A stretch of DNA of 64,000 nucleotides, taken from the NCBI GenBank assembly GCA_964473255.1, contig CAYYOT010000016.1, positions 1 through 64,000 of the forward strand. Direction: 5' to 3'. The translations under genes and the position numbers were made by a program. Source of the stretch: Kuafuiihalomonas sp964473255 (GTDB lineage Bacteria > Myxococcota > Kuafuiibacteriia > Kuafuiibacteriales > Kuafuiibacteriaceae). This document shows, piece by piece, positions 19,918 through 29,847 of this stretch (position 1 is the stretch's first letter; every line of letters begins with the position of its first letter). The notes beneath the pieces were generated by a model, which worked only from the letters and a program-made list of their open reading frames with translations, did not search any database and had not been told where the DNA came from.

Positions 19918-22900
19918 CTAAGGTTTTAGGGTCTCGGTCAGGACTCGGACTTCGAAGTAGTCGACGGCCACTTCGGACGGCTGCCCGGGACGACTCGCTT
20001 CGCGCGGCGCGCAAGCCAAGCGGAGTTGACCCTCCGGAGCGGAGAAGAAGCGCGGAACGTCATCCGCATCCGTCTTGGAAACGAGCATCCGGCTCTCGTC
20101 GGGGCCTGCTCCCCTCGCGGCGCGGTTTTCGTCGAGTCGTTCCCAGACTCCCGAGGCATACCCGGCTCCACCCCAACGCTCGGCGCTGAGCTCCGCGCCC
20201 GGGCCCGACGGCGACGCTCCACCGCAGTACGCGACCACATCGAATCGCGTTACGCGGTCCGGCTCGAGACCGGCCAGAAGTTCGAGGGTCGAAACCGCCA
20301 TCGGGCGATTCGGTGGCTCCAGCGACCATGCGTCCTCCTCCTCGCGGCCGAACCGGAGTCCCCGAACGAGGACCAGGCGGTGCTGAGCCTCATCGAACAC
20401 GAATTCCGCCCCCGAGCGCGGGGAGGGGCTTCCTTCGATCGCGGGAGTGACGTCGTCCCAGGTCGCACCGTCGAAACTCCATAGATCGTTCAACTCCGCC
20501 CCGCTCGCGATGGCGCCGCCAAAGAGAAGGGTTCGCTCGACGCTCGACGCATACGCCATCGCAACGCTGGAACGAGGCGTGGGAGCATTCGGAGGACCGA
20601 GGGCGCTCCAGCTGCTTCCATCCCAGAGCCAGCTGTCGCTCAAAACGCCCGCGGCGGTGGCCCCTCCGAACAGCACGAGCGCGAGTTCCGATGGTCCTCG
20701 GGCCAGACCCGCGTTGGCTCGTGCTGCCGGTGCGGTACCTACGCTGCTCCATTCGGCGCCATCCCACGCCCACGTATCAGCGCGGAAGTCCCCGGAAGAG
20801 GTCCGACCGCCAAAGAGCAGCGTTCTTCCGTCCGGCGCCCCGAAAGCCAAGGCGAACGCTTCCCGCGCCGGTGGAGCGGAATCGGTTTCGGGGACCCGCC
20901 AAAGACTCCGGTCCCACTCGCGAATGCGAATGGCATCTTCGTGAGCATCGGCGAGAACCAGTCGGTCCCGCCCGACGTCGTAGACAAACCGCGCTTCGGC
21001 TTCGGCGACCGTGCTGGAGAGGATGGTGCTCACCGACGGTCCGGCGTAGGCCCAACGCCAGGCAGCATCGCGCGCACCATCCGGGGTTTCGAAACCGCCG
21101 CGCCGTGTCCACCCATCATCGTCCCAGCACCACGTTTCATCCAGCTCGGTTCCGGTCTCCGCTTCGACGCCGCCGAAGGTCACGATCTGCCCCGTTTCGA
21201 GATCGTACGACGCCGCGAAACTCTGCCGTCGCGGAGGCACCGAACCCGGGCCCGGACCGAGGACGGCGAAGAGCGTGCCGTCCCAGCCGAACAGGCGGCC
21301 CGAGGAACCCACGAGCACAGTGTGCTGCGCCGCCGCATCGTACACCATGGGGATGGTCGTGCCGCCAATGTTGGCGAAGGGCGCCCCGATCTCGCCGGGG
21401 TCGGGTCCTTCGGGAGTGCCGTCGGCGGAATCCCAGCGTTGGGCCTCCAAGTCGAAGCGCCACCGGTGGTCGAAGGCACGGCGCCAGTCGCTGCCGCTCC
21501 ATTCCCAAATCTCGAGACTTCGAAGGGCGGCCGTGGGGTCGTTGGGGTCGACCACGTCCCGCGCGCCCAACAGAACCGCCACGCCGCGCCCCGGATCGAA
21601 GGCAAAGCCAGTCCGCGACTCGGTGAGTTCGGGCGACGTCGTCGGCTGACGCAAAGACCATCGCTCGCCGTCGAACGTCCAGGTGTCGTCGAGTCGACGG
21701 AGATTCGCGGCCACACCGCCGAAGACCACGAGTTCGTCGCGCTCGGAGTCGTAGGCCACGGCGGGGGCCGACCGCGGACTCGGCTGGTCTCCGGGCGGAT
21801 CCAATCGATCCCACAGTTCGCCATCCCAAGCCCAAAGGTCTCCGACCGCCGAAACGACGTTCCGCCCCCCGAATAGCAACACGCGCCGACGACGACCGTC
21901 GTAGGTCACTCCATAACCTCGTCGACCCACGGGGAGAACGGTCCCGAACGGGGCGGCCTCCCGCTGCCAGCGTTGTCCGTCCCAGCCCCATCCTTCGAGC
22001 GTCGTGAGCTCCTCGAAGCCTTCGAAGACGACATGCCGGCCCCGTCGGGGGTCGAACGCCATCGCAACCTGCGCCCGGGGTCCGGGTTCTTCGGCCGGGA
22101 GGAGCGGACTCCATCGCCAATCGGCCCGGGCCCGAGCGAGCGAACCGTCCGGCGACCCGAGCTCCTCTGCGCCAGCTTCGATACCCGTACCCTCGACCGG
22201 GCCGTCGTCCCTTCCTCGCAGGGTGACCTGCATTCCCTGAAGAGAACCCTCGCGCCGGCTCGTCTCGACCCACCATGTCCGCGGGATGGCAACGGGGGTA
22301 GACTCGTTCCCCGCTTCGTCGATCCCAGAAACCCAGATCGCCGGCACATCCAGCGAGACGAGTTCCACGCGAGGCCACCTTCCTGCCGAGTCGCGCTGTA
22401 CTTCACCAAGCCGCGTGCCCAAATCGGCATCGCCCCATACCCGAAGGCGAACCACGGCGCGGCCCTCGTCGAAACCGAACGCCGAGTCGGGCAGGAATCC
22501 CGCGCCGCTCCAGGGATCCGCCTCGACGAGCGCGAAGTATGAACCGGCGGGTACCGGAGCCCCGCCGACGATCTGCTCCTGCGCCGCGCCGACGGGCGAG
22601 CGCAGGTAGCTGACGGCGTCGGTATCGACGAGGAGGCTCGGACGGCCCGAAAAGACGGAGAGCGATAGTCCGGACAGGTCGACCGTCCGTCCGTTGTTGG
22701 CGCGGTCGACCAAGCTCGCCTGCAGCGCGTAGACATCTTCGGCGAATCGCTCGTCGATGGCGAAGCGCCACTGGACGGTTCCTTGCGTCACCGTTTCGGC
22801 CTCGACGATGACGGGCGCAGCGCGGCCTCGTAGACCGAGCGCAGGAAGCGGGTCGATGGCGACGGCTTCGGTGGCAACCAGCGTCACCGTCACCGTGCTG

Positions 22901-23790
22901 CCCAGCGTCGCCGCCGCGGGATTCGGCAACGGGCTCCCGGAAGGCGCCGCGATCGTCAGCGCCGCATCGATCACCTGCGGAGGGCTACGGTCCAGCTCGA
23001 ACCGCAGTGCATCCGGCGCATCGACAGATGGTCCCTCGAAGAAAGGTCCCCCCTCCCTCTGCGCGCGAAAGAAGACGGTGCGCGTGCCGTCGCAGGGCGG
23101 CGCCGGACACGTGCGCTCCCGGTCGAGGTCGTAGTCGATCTCGAACTCGCGAAACCCATCGTCTCCCGGCGCGTCGCTCTCGGTTTCGAGTTCGAGCTCC
23201 ACGCGACCGAGTGCAAATTCGGTGTCTTGGGCGATGATCAGGACATCCGCTCCGCGCGCCTGTCCCGAGAGCCGAACGACGGGCGACGAGACGAATGGGC
23301 CCGCCATCGGGCTTCGCACCTCGATGTCCCGAAGGTCGGGCGCATCACCGAGGACAACCGGTAGGCCGACGCGCGTCGCTGCGCCGGCCTCGACTCGAAA
23401 AGGCACGGAACGACCGTAGAAGATGAGCGGGGAGCCCGGATCGGCCGTCTCCCGCATCTCCACCACGAGGATTCGACCGGTCCCGTTGGGTATGTCGGAG
23501 ACCCGCAGAGTCTCGCCCGGGCGATACTCGACCGGAGGGGCCGACACCCGCCCGTTGGGAGGAAACCGAACCGATGCGTGGAGCCAGACCTCACCTGCTC
23601 GAGGGCGTCGAGCTTCGGGCACGTCCCAAGCGAAGTCGACGTTCACTCGCCCCGGCTCGGCGGAACAGGCGAAAGCCGCGCCCACGACGAGAACGGCGGC
23701 GGTGAACCGGAAGTGTTCGGGTGCCTTGGCTCGACCACGGGGCAGAGCCGTTCGCACTGACCTCGTGGGTCCGGGTGGCTCCTGGCTCAT
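19918..23790 (-). CDS. Giant kelch-repeat lipoprotein, copy A
   Basis: A 1290-residue predicted surface lipoprotein. The ATG at 23790 gives a long basic N-region and a hydrophobic stretch ending in a lipobox-like AFAC near residue 42. The N-terminal third holds Ig-like beta-sandwich modules. From about residue 620 many kelch-type blades follow, with the recurrent pattern of FGG, then a W-[ST]-WDG core, then a Pro/Arg-rich turn and YD, as in VLLFGGRN and DLWAWDG. These would form one or two beta-propellers. The C-terminal 120 residues form a separate beta-rich domain shared with the neighbour. It is a tandem paralogue of the next upstream gene, overlapping its stop as ATGA, so the pair is co-translated. 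The ligand is unknown; adhesion or extracellular binding is inferred from the kelch fold. Confidence 0.82.
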   Translation of the reverse strand: MSQEPPGPTRSVRTALPRGRAKAPEHFRFTAAVLVVGAAFACSAEPGRVNVDFAWDVPEARRPRAGEVWLHASVRFPPNGRVSAPPVEYRPGETLRVSDIPNGTGRILVVEMRETADPGSPLIFYGRSVPFRVEAGAATRVGLPVVLGDAPDLRDIEVRSPMAGPFVSSPVVRLSGQARGADVLIIAQDTEFALGRVELELETESDAPGDDGFREFEIDYDLDRERTCPAPPCDGTRTVFFRAQREGGPFFEGPSVDAPDALRFELDRSPPQVIDAALTIAAPSGSPLPNPAAATLGSTVTVTLVATEAVAIDPLPALGLRGRAAPVIVEAETVTQGTVQWRFAIDERFAEDVYALQASLVDRANNGRTVDLSGLSLSVFSGRPSLLVDTDAVSYLRSPVGAAQEQIVGGAPVPAGSYFALVEADPWSGAGFLPDSAFGFDEGRAVVRLRVWGDADLGTRLGEVQRDSAGRWPRVELVSLDVPAIWVSGIDEAGNESTPVAIPRTWWVETSRREGSLQGMQVTLRGRDDGPVEGTGIEAGAEELGSPDGSLARARADWRWSPLLPAEEPGPRAQVAMAFDPRRGRHVVFEGFEELTTLEGWGWDGQRWQREAAPFGTVLPVGRRGYGVTYDGRRRRVLLFGGRNVVSAVGDLWAWDGELWDRLDPPGDQPSPRSAPAVAYDSERDELVVFGGVAANLRRLDDTWTFDGERWSLRQPTTSPELTESRTGFAFDPGRGVAVLLGARDVVDPNDPTAALRSLEIWEWSGSDWRRAFDHRWRFDLEAQRWDSADGTPEGPDPGEIGAPFANIGGTTIPMVYDAAAQHTVLVGSSGRLFGWDGTLFAVLGPGPGSVPPRRQSFAASYDLETGQIVTFGGVEAETGTELDETWCWDDDGWTRRGGFETPDGARDAAWRWAYAGPSVSTILSSTVAEAEARFVYDVGRDRLVLADAHEDAIRIREWDRSLWRVPETDSAPPAREAFALAFGAPDGRTLLFGGRTSSGDFRADTWAWDGAEWSSVGTAPAARANAGLARGPSELALVLFGGATAAGVLSDSWLWDGSSWSALGPPNAPTPRSSVAMAYASSVERTLLFGGAIASGAELNDLWSFDGATWDDVTPAIEGSPSPRSGAEFVFDEAQHRLVLVRGLRFGREEEDAWSLEPPNRPMAVSTLELLAGLEPDRVTRFDVVAYCGGASPSGPGAELSAERWGGAGYASGVWERLDENRAARGAGPDESRMLVSKTDADDVPRFFSAPEGQLRLACAPREASRPGQPSEVAVDYFEVRVLTETLKP

Positions 23791-26700
23791 GGCAGCGCAC
23801 TCTCGAGGAGCTGAAGCACGCGAAGCTCGATGAAGTCGGCGGCGACCTGAGCCGCGTCGACCCCGCTGTCGCCGACCGATCGACACTGCACGGATATCGC
23901 TCGGTCCGACCGCCGAAGCAGCCGGCGCGCTGCAGTTGGGTCGCGCGTCACGAAAACGAGAGGCCCCGTGTCGAGTCCGCTATCGTTTTGCTGCAGCCGA
24001 CGCCAGCCGCCGACCTCCCAGCCCCACAGTGCAGCGCCAAGTTCGTCGTCGCTGCCCGACTGCCCGCCGCACCGAGCGTGGATCTCGATCGTCTCGATCT
24101 CCCGTCGGGACACCGTCGGGCCCAGGGACGTCTCGAGCTGCAGCGCCGGTCGGCCGGGGGGCGCAAGCTCCCAAAGCTCGTCGGAATCCACGTCGTCGAC
24201 GCGTCCGCCGAACACGACCGCGCGATCGCGGACCGCATCGTACGCCATGCTGTGACCGAACCGAGCCTTCGGAGGCTCGGTGGTCGTCGCAAAGACGAAG
24301 ACGGACACCCCGCCGAACTCGCGACGCTCCAGCAGATCGTCGAAGTCGGTGCCTCCGACCAGCTTCCGACCACCATAAAGGAGGAGGCGATCGAGGCGGG
24401 AGATCGTCACGACGGCACTTTCGAAGCGAGTTCTGATCGGGTCGACCAGCTGGGGCCGCTCCAGCGTCCAACCCGCGCCATCCCAAGACCACTGATCGTT
24501 GCGTGTGCCGTTACCCCGCAGACCGCCATGCAGCACGAGTCGCTCGCTCCGAGGATCGAAACCCCACTGAAAGCGCTCTCTTCCCCCGGGCCGTACCGAA
24601 CCTTGGGACTGCTCCGTCCAGGCCACGCCGTCCCAGCTCCACAGGTCGTCGTAGTGAACCTCCGTCTGCGGAGCCGTTCCTCCGAACATCGCCACTTCGG
24701 CCTGCACCGGGTTGTAGGCCATGCGAAAACCGGTCCTCGGTCCGGGAGGGCCCACCGTCGCGCGACGCCGCCAGCGGTCTCGATCCCACTCCCAGGTCGC
24801 GTTGGTTCCCGGCGTATCCAAGACCACCAAGACGCCGCGGTCGGTGTCGAATGCCGCCCGCTCCAGCTCGACGGCAACCGGAGGGTCCCAGTCCAGGGAA
24901 CGCCAGCCGGCCCCATTCCAGGTCCACGCGTCGTCCCGACCCTCGCCGCCACCGATGACGGTCTCCTTCCGAGTCGCGTCAAACCACATCGCCGCCCGCC
25001 GTCGGGCCGGAGGACTCTCGGTCCGGGCAAGCTCGACCCAGCGCGTTCCATCCCAGCCCCACGTATCGCCGACGAATCGCGACTCGGTGGTCCGACCGCC
25101 GTCCATAACGACCTGACGGAGCGCAGGGTCATACACCACGGCGAAGTCGCGACGTCCCGGAGGCGAAGGCTCCTCCGGTGACTCCACCGCCCGCCACGCA
25201 TCACCGTCGCTCTCGAAGACGCGAACGGCCGACGCATCGCCCGCGACCAAGACCCAAACGCCACGAGCGCTGTCGACGGCGACTGCCACCGACGCCTCGC
25301 TGCGCGTTACTTCGAGTCTCCGCTCCAGCTTGGCTCCATCCCAACTCCAGCTTTCGATGGCATTGGTCGTCGGGTCGACGCCGACGAGAACCACGACCTC
25401 GCGTTGCGCGTCGTAGGCCGCTCTCGGCGAGCCCAGGGCGCCGGGGCCCGCTTCCAGCTCGATCTCGGACCACGCCCTCGACGTACCATCCCAGATCCAG
25501 AGGTCGGAGAGCGCCGAGCCGTCGTCCGCACGCCCCCCGAAGAGCAACGTCCGGTCCCGGGCCGCGTCATAAGTCAGAGCGGCGCCGGTCCGCGCCTCCG
25601 GCGCCGCGCCGACGTCTTCATCCATCCGAGTCCATCTGGACTCCCCCCAGGCCCAGAGCTCTCCGCGAGCTCGGTTGCCGTCGGTGCCCCCGAACAGGAG
25701 GACGCGTCCTTCGACGGCGTCATACGTGAGTCCGTATCCTGCTCGCGCTCCGGGGGCCGGACCGAGCGCACGGTCGATCCGCTCCCACTGGGCCGGGCCG
25801 AAGGCGTACACGTCACCGTTCCACGTGATGACGCGCTGCCGCTCCAAGTCGAATGACAGCCGATGTTCGGCTCGCGCAGCGCTCCGACGAAATGGACCTC
25901 GACGTATCCACTCGTAGGCCGCCTGCACCTGCTCCACATCGGCGTCCGGAGCACGAAGCCCCGGGAAACGGCGGACGATCTCGAGCGCTGGGACCCGCTC
26001 CGGACCCGCGCGGCCCACCTGCAGAACCCGGGTCGACGACGACGAGTCCCCCGACGTTGCGAGGTGCCAGACGCGACGAACCTGGACGGGCGCCGATACG
26101 TTGCCCGCGGTGTCCGCGCCGGTCAGCCAAACCTGCGGCGCATCGACGGATGCCAGCCGAAGGTCGGCCGCGGCCCACGCGCCGTCCGCGCTCGGTTCGG
26201 CGCGCCCCAGGAGCAACCGCCGCTCCGCGTCGGCCCAGATCTCCAGGCGTACGAGCCGTCGACCGTCACGGAAGGTGACGGCATCGGCACCGACGGTGGG
26301 CGTAGACGTCCATGGCTCCGCCGGAACCAGGGCGAACAGCGGACCCGCAGGCCATTGGACTCCCGCGAGGTCGACCGGTTCGGGATAGCCATCTCGCGCC
26401 CGCAAGTATGCGATGCGGCCTTGGTCGACGCGCAGGCTCGGTGTCGATGTCAGAACGGACAGTGGCGTGGGAAGCGTCTCCGTAACCGCGTTTGCGGCCC
26501 GATCGACGAGCTGAACCTCCAGGGTGTACGAACCGTCCGGCGCCGCGTCGGTCGGCATCGCCTCGAAACGAGCATCGGCATCGCCGCGTACGACCCGCGC
26601 GAAGGGCATGACGAAGCCCTGCGGTCCTCGGGCGACGAGCTCCGGAGGCTCATCCGCGCTGAGGACCTCGCTGGCGCGGATCGAGACGCGGACCAGACCA

Positions 26701-27575
26701 TTGGCGGCGGCCGCGCCCGCAGTATCGATGGGCGCTCCCGGAGGCAGGTCGAGGCGCACGGTCGCATCGACGAGTCTGGGTGGTACCGTATCGAGGACCA
26801 GCTCGACCGGGCGGGTGAGCTGGTCGAACGCTCCGCCATCGTTTTCGGCCCGCACATAGACGGTGCGCAGTCCGTCGCACGCACCATCGAGGCATGGTCG
26901 CTCCGGTTCCAGGTCGTACGGAACCGTATAGAGTCTGGCTTCACAGCCTTCGGAGCCATCGGTCTGCCGAGCTAGCTCCGCGTCGAAGGCCTCGACCGTC
27001 AGCGTTCGGGCCAGGTCCTGGGCCACCACCAACCGTGACACTCCGCGAGCCTGGACCCTGAGCTCGAGTTCTTTTTGGGCGACGAAGCCACCGGGCTTGG
27101 CCGGGCGAGCCTCGACCGACAGGAGCTCGGGTGCGAAATCGAGGCCGAGAGGAACGTCGACCACGGCCCGACGTCCCGCGACGACGTCGAACGGAGGCGA
27201 TCGACCGGCGAATCGGACCGCGGACGTCGTGGACGTCGTTTCGCGGAGCTCGATGAAGAGTCGGCGCTCCGAGCCGAAGGGAACGTCGGGAATCGCGACC
27301 GGGCGGCCGGGACGGTAGGGGACTGCCTGCGGCAGCCCGAGCTCATTGTCCGGCGGAAAGGTGACGACCGCATGCACGAAGACCTCATCGGCTCCTGGAC
27401 GGGCCTCCGAGGGTACGCACCATCCGAAGCGAACGAGGACCCCGGCCGCGTCCGATCCGCAGCCGGACAGCGCAGCCAGCAGAACCGACATCAGTACCCG
27501 GCAGCCCGCCCCACCGGCAGCGGTCGCGGCGCAACCCAAGCCAATGCGGAAGACGTCGGGACTTCGCGGTCTCAA
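23787..27575 (-). CDS. Giant kelch-repeat lipoprotein, copy B
   Basis: A 1262-residue paralogue of the downstream neighbour with the same architecture: signal peptide with lipobox LSGC near residue 39, beta-sandwich N-terminal third, kelch blades from about residue 590 to the C-terminal region, and the same final beta domain beginning near the conserved ARCGGQSG. The TTG at 27575, preceded by AGGGAACGC, gives a plausible signal peptide. An internal ATG at 27491 would leave only ten residues before the Cys, which is short. The copies have diverged strongly, so the duplication is old. This copy is transcribed first and its stop overlaps the start of copy A by 4 bp. Located at the cell surface or outer membrane by inference. 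Confidence 0.8.
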   Translation of the reverse strand: MRPRSPDVFRIGLGCAATAAGGAGCRVLMSVLLAALSGCGSDAAGVLVRFGWCVPSEARPGADEVFVHAVVTFPPDNELGLPQAVPYRPGRPVAIPDVPFGSERRLFIELRETTSTTSAVRFAGRSPPFDVVAGRRAVVDVPLGLDFAPELLSVEARPAKPGGFVAQKELELRVQARGVSRLVVAQDLARTLTVEAFDAELARQTDGSEGCEARLYTVPYDLEPERPCLDGACDGLRTVYVRAENDGGAFDQLTRPVELVLDTVPPRLVDATVRLDLPPGAPIDTAGAAAANGLVRVSIRASEVLSADEPPELVARGPQGFVMPFARVVRGDADARFEAMPTDAAPDGSYTLEVQLVDRAANAVTETLPTPLSVLTSTPSLRVDQGRIAYLRARDGYPEPVDLAGVQWPAGPLFALVPAEPWTSTPTVGADAVTFRDGRRLVRLEIWADAERRLLLGRAEPSADGAWAAADLRLASVDAPQVWLTGADTAGNVSAPVQVRRVWHLATSGDSSSSTRVLQVGRAGPERVPALEIVRRFPGLRAPDADVEQVQAAYEWIRRGPFRRSAARAEHRLSFDLERQRVITWNGDVYAFGPAQWERIDRALGPAPGARAGYGLTYDAVEGRVLLFGGTDGNRARGELWAWGESRWTRMDEDVGAAPEARTGAALTYDAARDRTLLFGGRADDGSALSDLWIWDGTSRAWSEIELEAGPGALGSPRAAYDAQREVVVLVGVDPTTNAIESWSWDGAKLERRLEVTRSEASVAVAVDSARGVWVLVAGDASAVRVFESDGDAWRAVESPEEPSPPGRRDFAVVYDPALRQVVMDGGRTTESRFVGDTWGWDGTRWVELARTESPPARRRAAMWFDATRKETVIGGGEGRDDAWTWNGAGWRSLDWDPPVAVELERAAFDTDRGVLVVLDTPGTNATWEWDRDRWRRRATVGPPGPRTGFRMAYNPVQAEVAMFGGTAPQTEVHYDDLWSWDGVAWTEQSQGSVRPGGRERFQWGFDPRSERLVLHGGLRGNGTRNDQWSWDGAGWTLERPQLVDPIRTRFESAVVTISRLDRLLLYGGRKLVGGTDFDDLLERREFGGVSVFVFATTTEPPKARFGHSMAYDAVRDRAVVFGGRVDDVDSDELWELAPPGRPALQLETSLGPTVSRREIETIEIHARCGGQSGSDDELGAALWGWEVGGWRRLQQNDSGLDTGPLVFVTRDPTAARRLLRRSDRAISVQCRSVGDSGVDAAQVAADFIELRVLQLLESALP

Positions 27576-27684
27576 GAAGCGTTCCCTGAACTTGGGTGCC
27601 TCGTTCCTTCTCTGGCGATCACGAAACCCTTGGTTCTGGGCCCGCCGACGGACGGTGAGGCGGCCGACGGTCGTCGGTAAACGT

Positions 27685-29034
27685 TCAAAGCGAGCCAGCG
27701 CCCTGACGCGGCTGCCGCCGACGCAGCCGAACGAGGGCCAGCATGAGCAGCGTCGCTACCAGCAAAGGCAAGAACCAGCCAGTGGCGGGGACGCCGGGAG
27801 CAGGAGGAGCACAGGCCTCCGCATAATAGAGCTGGGCGCTCCCGTCGGTGAAGGCCGCATTGAAGGCGATCAGGCCATCCTCGATGTCCGCACTGCTGAG
27901 ATCATCGACGGTCTTGCCTCCCAGCTGATCGCCGACCTCCACGATGGGAAACACGGCCGAACCCGACATGACGGCATAGATGCCTTCGTCTCCGCTCGAA
28001 TCCGTGGCCGTGAAGACCAGGTCATCATCCCAGTTTCCCCCGACCCGGGTCACTTCGGCGATCGTCCGGGATGTACCAGCGATCGGCGTCCCGTCCTCGA
28101 CCAGGATCTCGAGACCATCCAGGAGCGTCCAAGAGAAGAGACGGCCTTGGCTCGACAGCGACGTCGTTCCGCGGAAGATGACCCGGCCGTCGGCGATGGA
28201 CGGCTCGATTGCCGAGTCGAGGTTTCCGAGCCCGGTGAACTGACTCGTGTAGTCGCCGACGAGCTCGAGAGCCCCACCGACCCGGGCAACGACGGCGAGG
28301 CCGGCGGTGGTTTCGGCGACGAAAACAACGTCATCACCGCCCGAACCGATGTCGGTTTGGAAATCCGTGTAAGTCTGTGAGGTGCCGGGCACGGTATCGC
28401 GAGTATCGGCAACCTTCGTGAGCGTCGGCGCGGAAAGGCTCGTTCCGGTGCGGAGATAGACACCCGTTATCGGCGGCCCAAACGGATTGAGCGTCCAAGA
28501 AGCCGTGAAGAACAGGCTCGGCGGCGAACCGGCCGCTCCGGTGTACAGGTCGAACGTGGCCGTCGTCTGGCCCGGGACGTCGGTTTGCTGGTTGACGAGC
28601 GGGACGCAGCAGCCTTCTTCGATGCTCGTCCCCAAGACGGTGATGTTGTCCAGTCTCGAGGCGGTCCGGTTGAGCGTCGAGTCACAGCCGGGACGGACGT
28701 CGATCAGGGGCGTCTGTCCGGTGTTGGTGATGCCCACCACCGGCTGAATATCGAACGTGCCGTTGGAGCTCTGCAGGCTGGCGGTGAAGCCACTACCCGT
28801 GAAGGGCGAGCTGATGAAGGTCCGCTCGAGCTCCCCGAAGAAGGCGATGTTCCCCAAACAGAGCCGCGGGTCGCCCAGGGCGTACAGCTTCACCTTCTCC
28901 TGTAGGACCGGGTAATCGTACTGGACGTCCGTCTCGACGTCGGCGGTGAAGGTGCAGTTCTGCGCGACGGCCGGAGTCGCCAAAACCATAAGCATTGCAA
29001 ATACGATCGTAGTGACGCTTTTTTTGAAGATCAT
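27685..29034 (-). CDS. Secreted repeat protein with C-terminal membrane sorting-like anchor
   Basis: A 449-residue exported protein. The ATG at 29034 starts MIFKKSV, a classical signal peptide cleaved around ATPAVAQ. The middle is beta-rich with repeated motifs of the DDVVFVAET/DDLVFTATD type, each followed by a short variable loop, resembling loosely repeated propeller-like blades. The C-terminus is a compact anchor: a PATGW motif, then one hydrophobic helix and a cluster of Arg (RLRRRQ). This resembles the IPTL/PEP-CTERM class of sorting signals but matches none exactly. The upstream open frame to 29205 was rejected because it has no signal peptide. The function is unknown; likely surface-exposed. 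Confidence 0.75.
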   Translation of the reverse strand: MIFKKSVTTIVFAMLMVLATPAVAQNCTFTADVETDVQYDYPVLQEKVKLYALGDPRLCLGNIAFFGELERTFISSPFTGSGFTASLQSSNGTFDIQPVVGITNTGQTPLIDVRPGCDSTLNRTASRLDNITVLGTSIEEGCCVPLVNQQTDVPGQTTATFDLYTGAAGSPPSLFFTASWTLNPFGPPITGVYLRTGTSLSAPTLTKVADTRDTVPGTSQTYTDFQTDIGSGGDDVVFVAETTAGLAVVARVGGALELVGDYTSQFTGLGNLDSAIEPSIADGRVIFRGTTSLSSQGRLFSWTLLDGLEILVEDGTPIAGTSRTIAEVTRVGGNWDDDLVFTATDSSGDEGIYAVMSGSAVFPIVEVGDQLGGKTVDDLSSADIEDGLIAFNAAFTDGSAQLYYAEACAPPAPGVPATGWFLPLLVATLLMLALVRLRRRQPRQGAGSL

Positions 29035-29188
29035 AACCAGTTGCTGCGCTCTCCCATAGCATCGGGCCTCGCCGAGTGACGAGCACGCAACAACTACGTG
29101 TCCTGACCTGAACGACAACGGGGCCGGTCGGGGTGTTCCACGGGATGATCGGCCGTCAGACGCGTGCAGCCGCTTTCCAGCCCCCCCC

Positions 29189-29620
29189 CTAGGTCCCTCG
29201 AGCAAGGGTCGTTCTGGAGACCTCGGTCCGTGCGCCCGAGTTGGTCGTACTTACGGGCTCGTCCGAACCGTCGACGAACACGATGCAGGCCGCTCGATAG
29301 CTGGCGAGGAGGATGTTGTCTCGAGAGACCTCGGAATACTCCCCGAGAAGCAAGCCCTCGCAGCCCCGAGCTGCGGCTTCCTGCTTGAGTGCCTCGACCA
29401 GTTCGGCGACGTCGGTTCCGAACGTGCTGGACTTCTCGGCATGAAGTCGTCCCACTTCGACATAGCTGCGGTCCGGCCGCTGCTCGAAGACCCGCACCTC
29501 GCCCACGGCTCGAGAGGTCAGAGGGCGGGGAGATGGGTTCGTCAACGTGAAGCTCACTGAAGTCGCGCAGCCCGACAGCGCGAAGCCCATCACGAGATGA
29601 CAACGTCCAGGAGTCCCCAT
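29189..29620 (-). CDS. Small lipoprotein of unknown function
   Basis: A 143-residue predicted lipoprotein with a short hydrophobic stretch ending in the lipobox ALSGC near residue 18. The mature domain has an alternating beta and Ala-rich helix pattern (LVEALKQEAAARGCEGLLLGEYSE), then a strand with SYRAACIVF. That layout resembles small periplasmic domains of the YbjQ/SecB-like kind, but I do not recognise the family. The start at 29620 is provisional because an internal ATG at 29590 would also give a lipobox. It lies 154 bp upstream of the sorting-anchor protein on the same strand. Confidence 0.6.
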   Translation of the reverse strand: MGTPGRCHLVMGFALSGCATSVSFTLTNPSPRPLTSRAVGEVRVFEQRPDRSYVEVGRLHAEKSSTFGTDVAELVEALKQEAAARGCEGLLLGEYSEVSRDNILLASYRAACIVFVDGSDEPVSTTNSGARTEVSRTTLARGT

Positions 29621-29670
29621 GCCCTGGCGATATCAGCTCGATTGGTAGCGGAGAAGAGCAAGACCTCGGC

Positions 29671-29844
29671 TCAACCCTTCCGAGGAGGCAGCTGAGCCAT
29701 GATCTCGGCGGCGGCTTTCGCAGCCGAAGCTCGAAGGTCCGATGCACTGACGTCGGTGCGCGACCAGCCGACCCAGATGATCTCGTAGGTCTTCGTGTCT
29801 AAGCTCGCTTTCGCCCGACGTCTTTCCCATCGATAAGGCCATGT
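29671..29844 (-). pseudogene. 5'-truncated remnant of a DUF4136-like lipoprotein gene
   Basis: A 57-codon open stretch bounded upstream by an in-frame stop and with no start codon. It reads like the C-terminus of a DUF4136-type lipoprotein: a strand SLDTKTYEIIWVGWSR, then an Ala-rich helix, ending in LPP. The intact homologue-like gene at 34919-35362 has the matching segment YDPETRRIIWQRA and a similar end (AGLP). The signal peptide and first half are missing. A sequencing frameshift cannot be excluded. Confidence 0.45.
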
Positions 29845-29847
29845 TTA

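Noticed and set aside
23721..25181. A 486-codon plus-strand open frame opposite the kelch lipoprotein genes
   Set aside because: It is a shadow of the repeat-rich minus-strand genes, with Arg/Pro-rich sequence and no motif.
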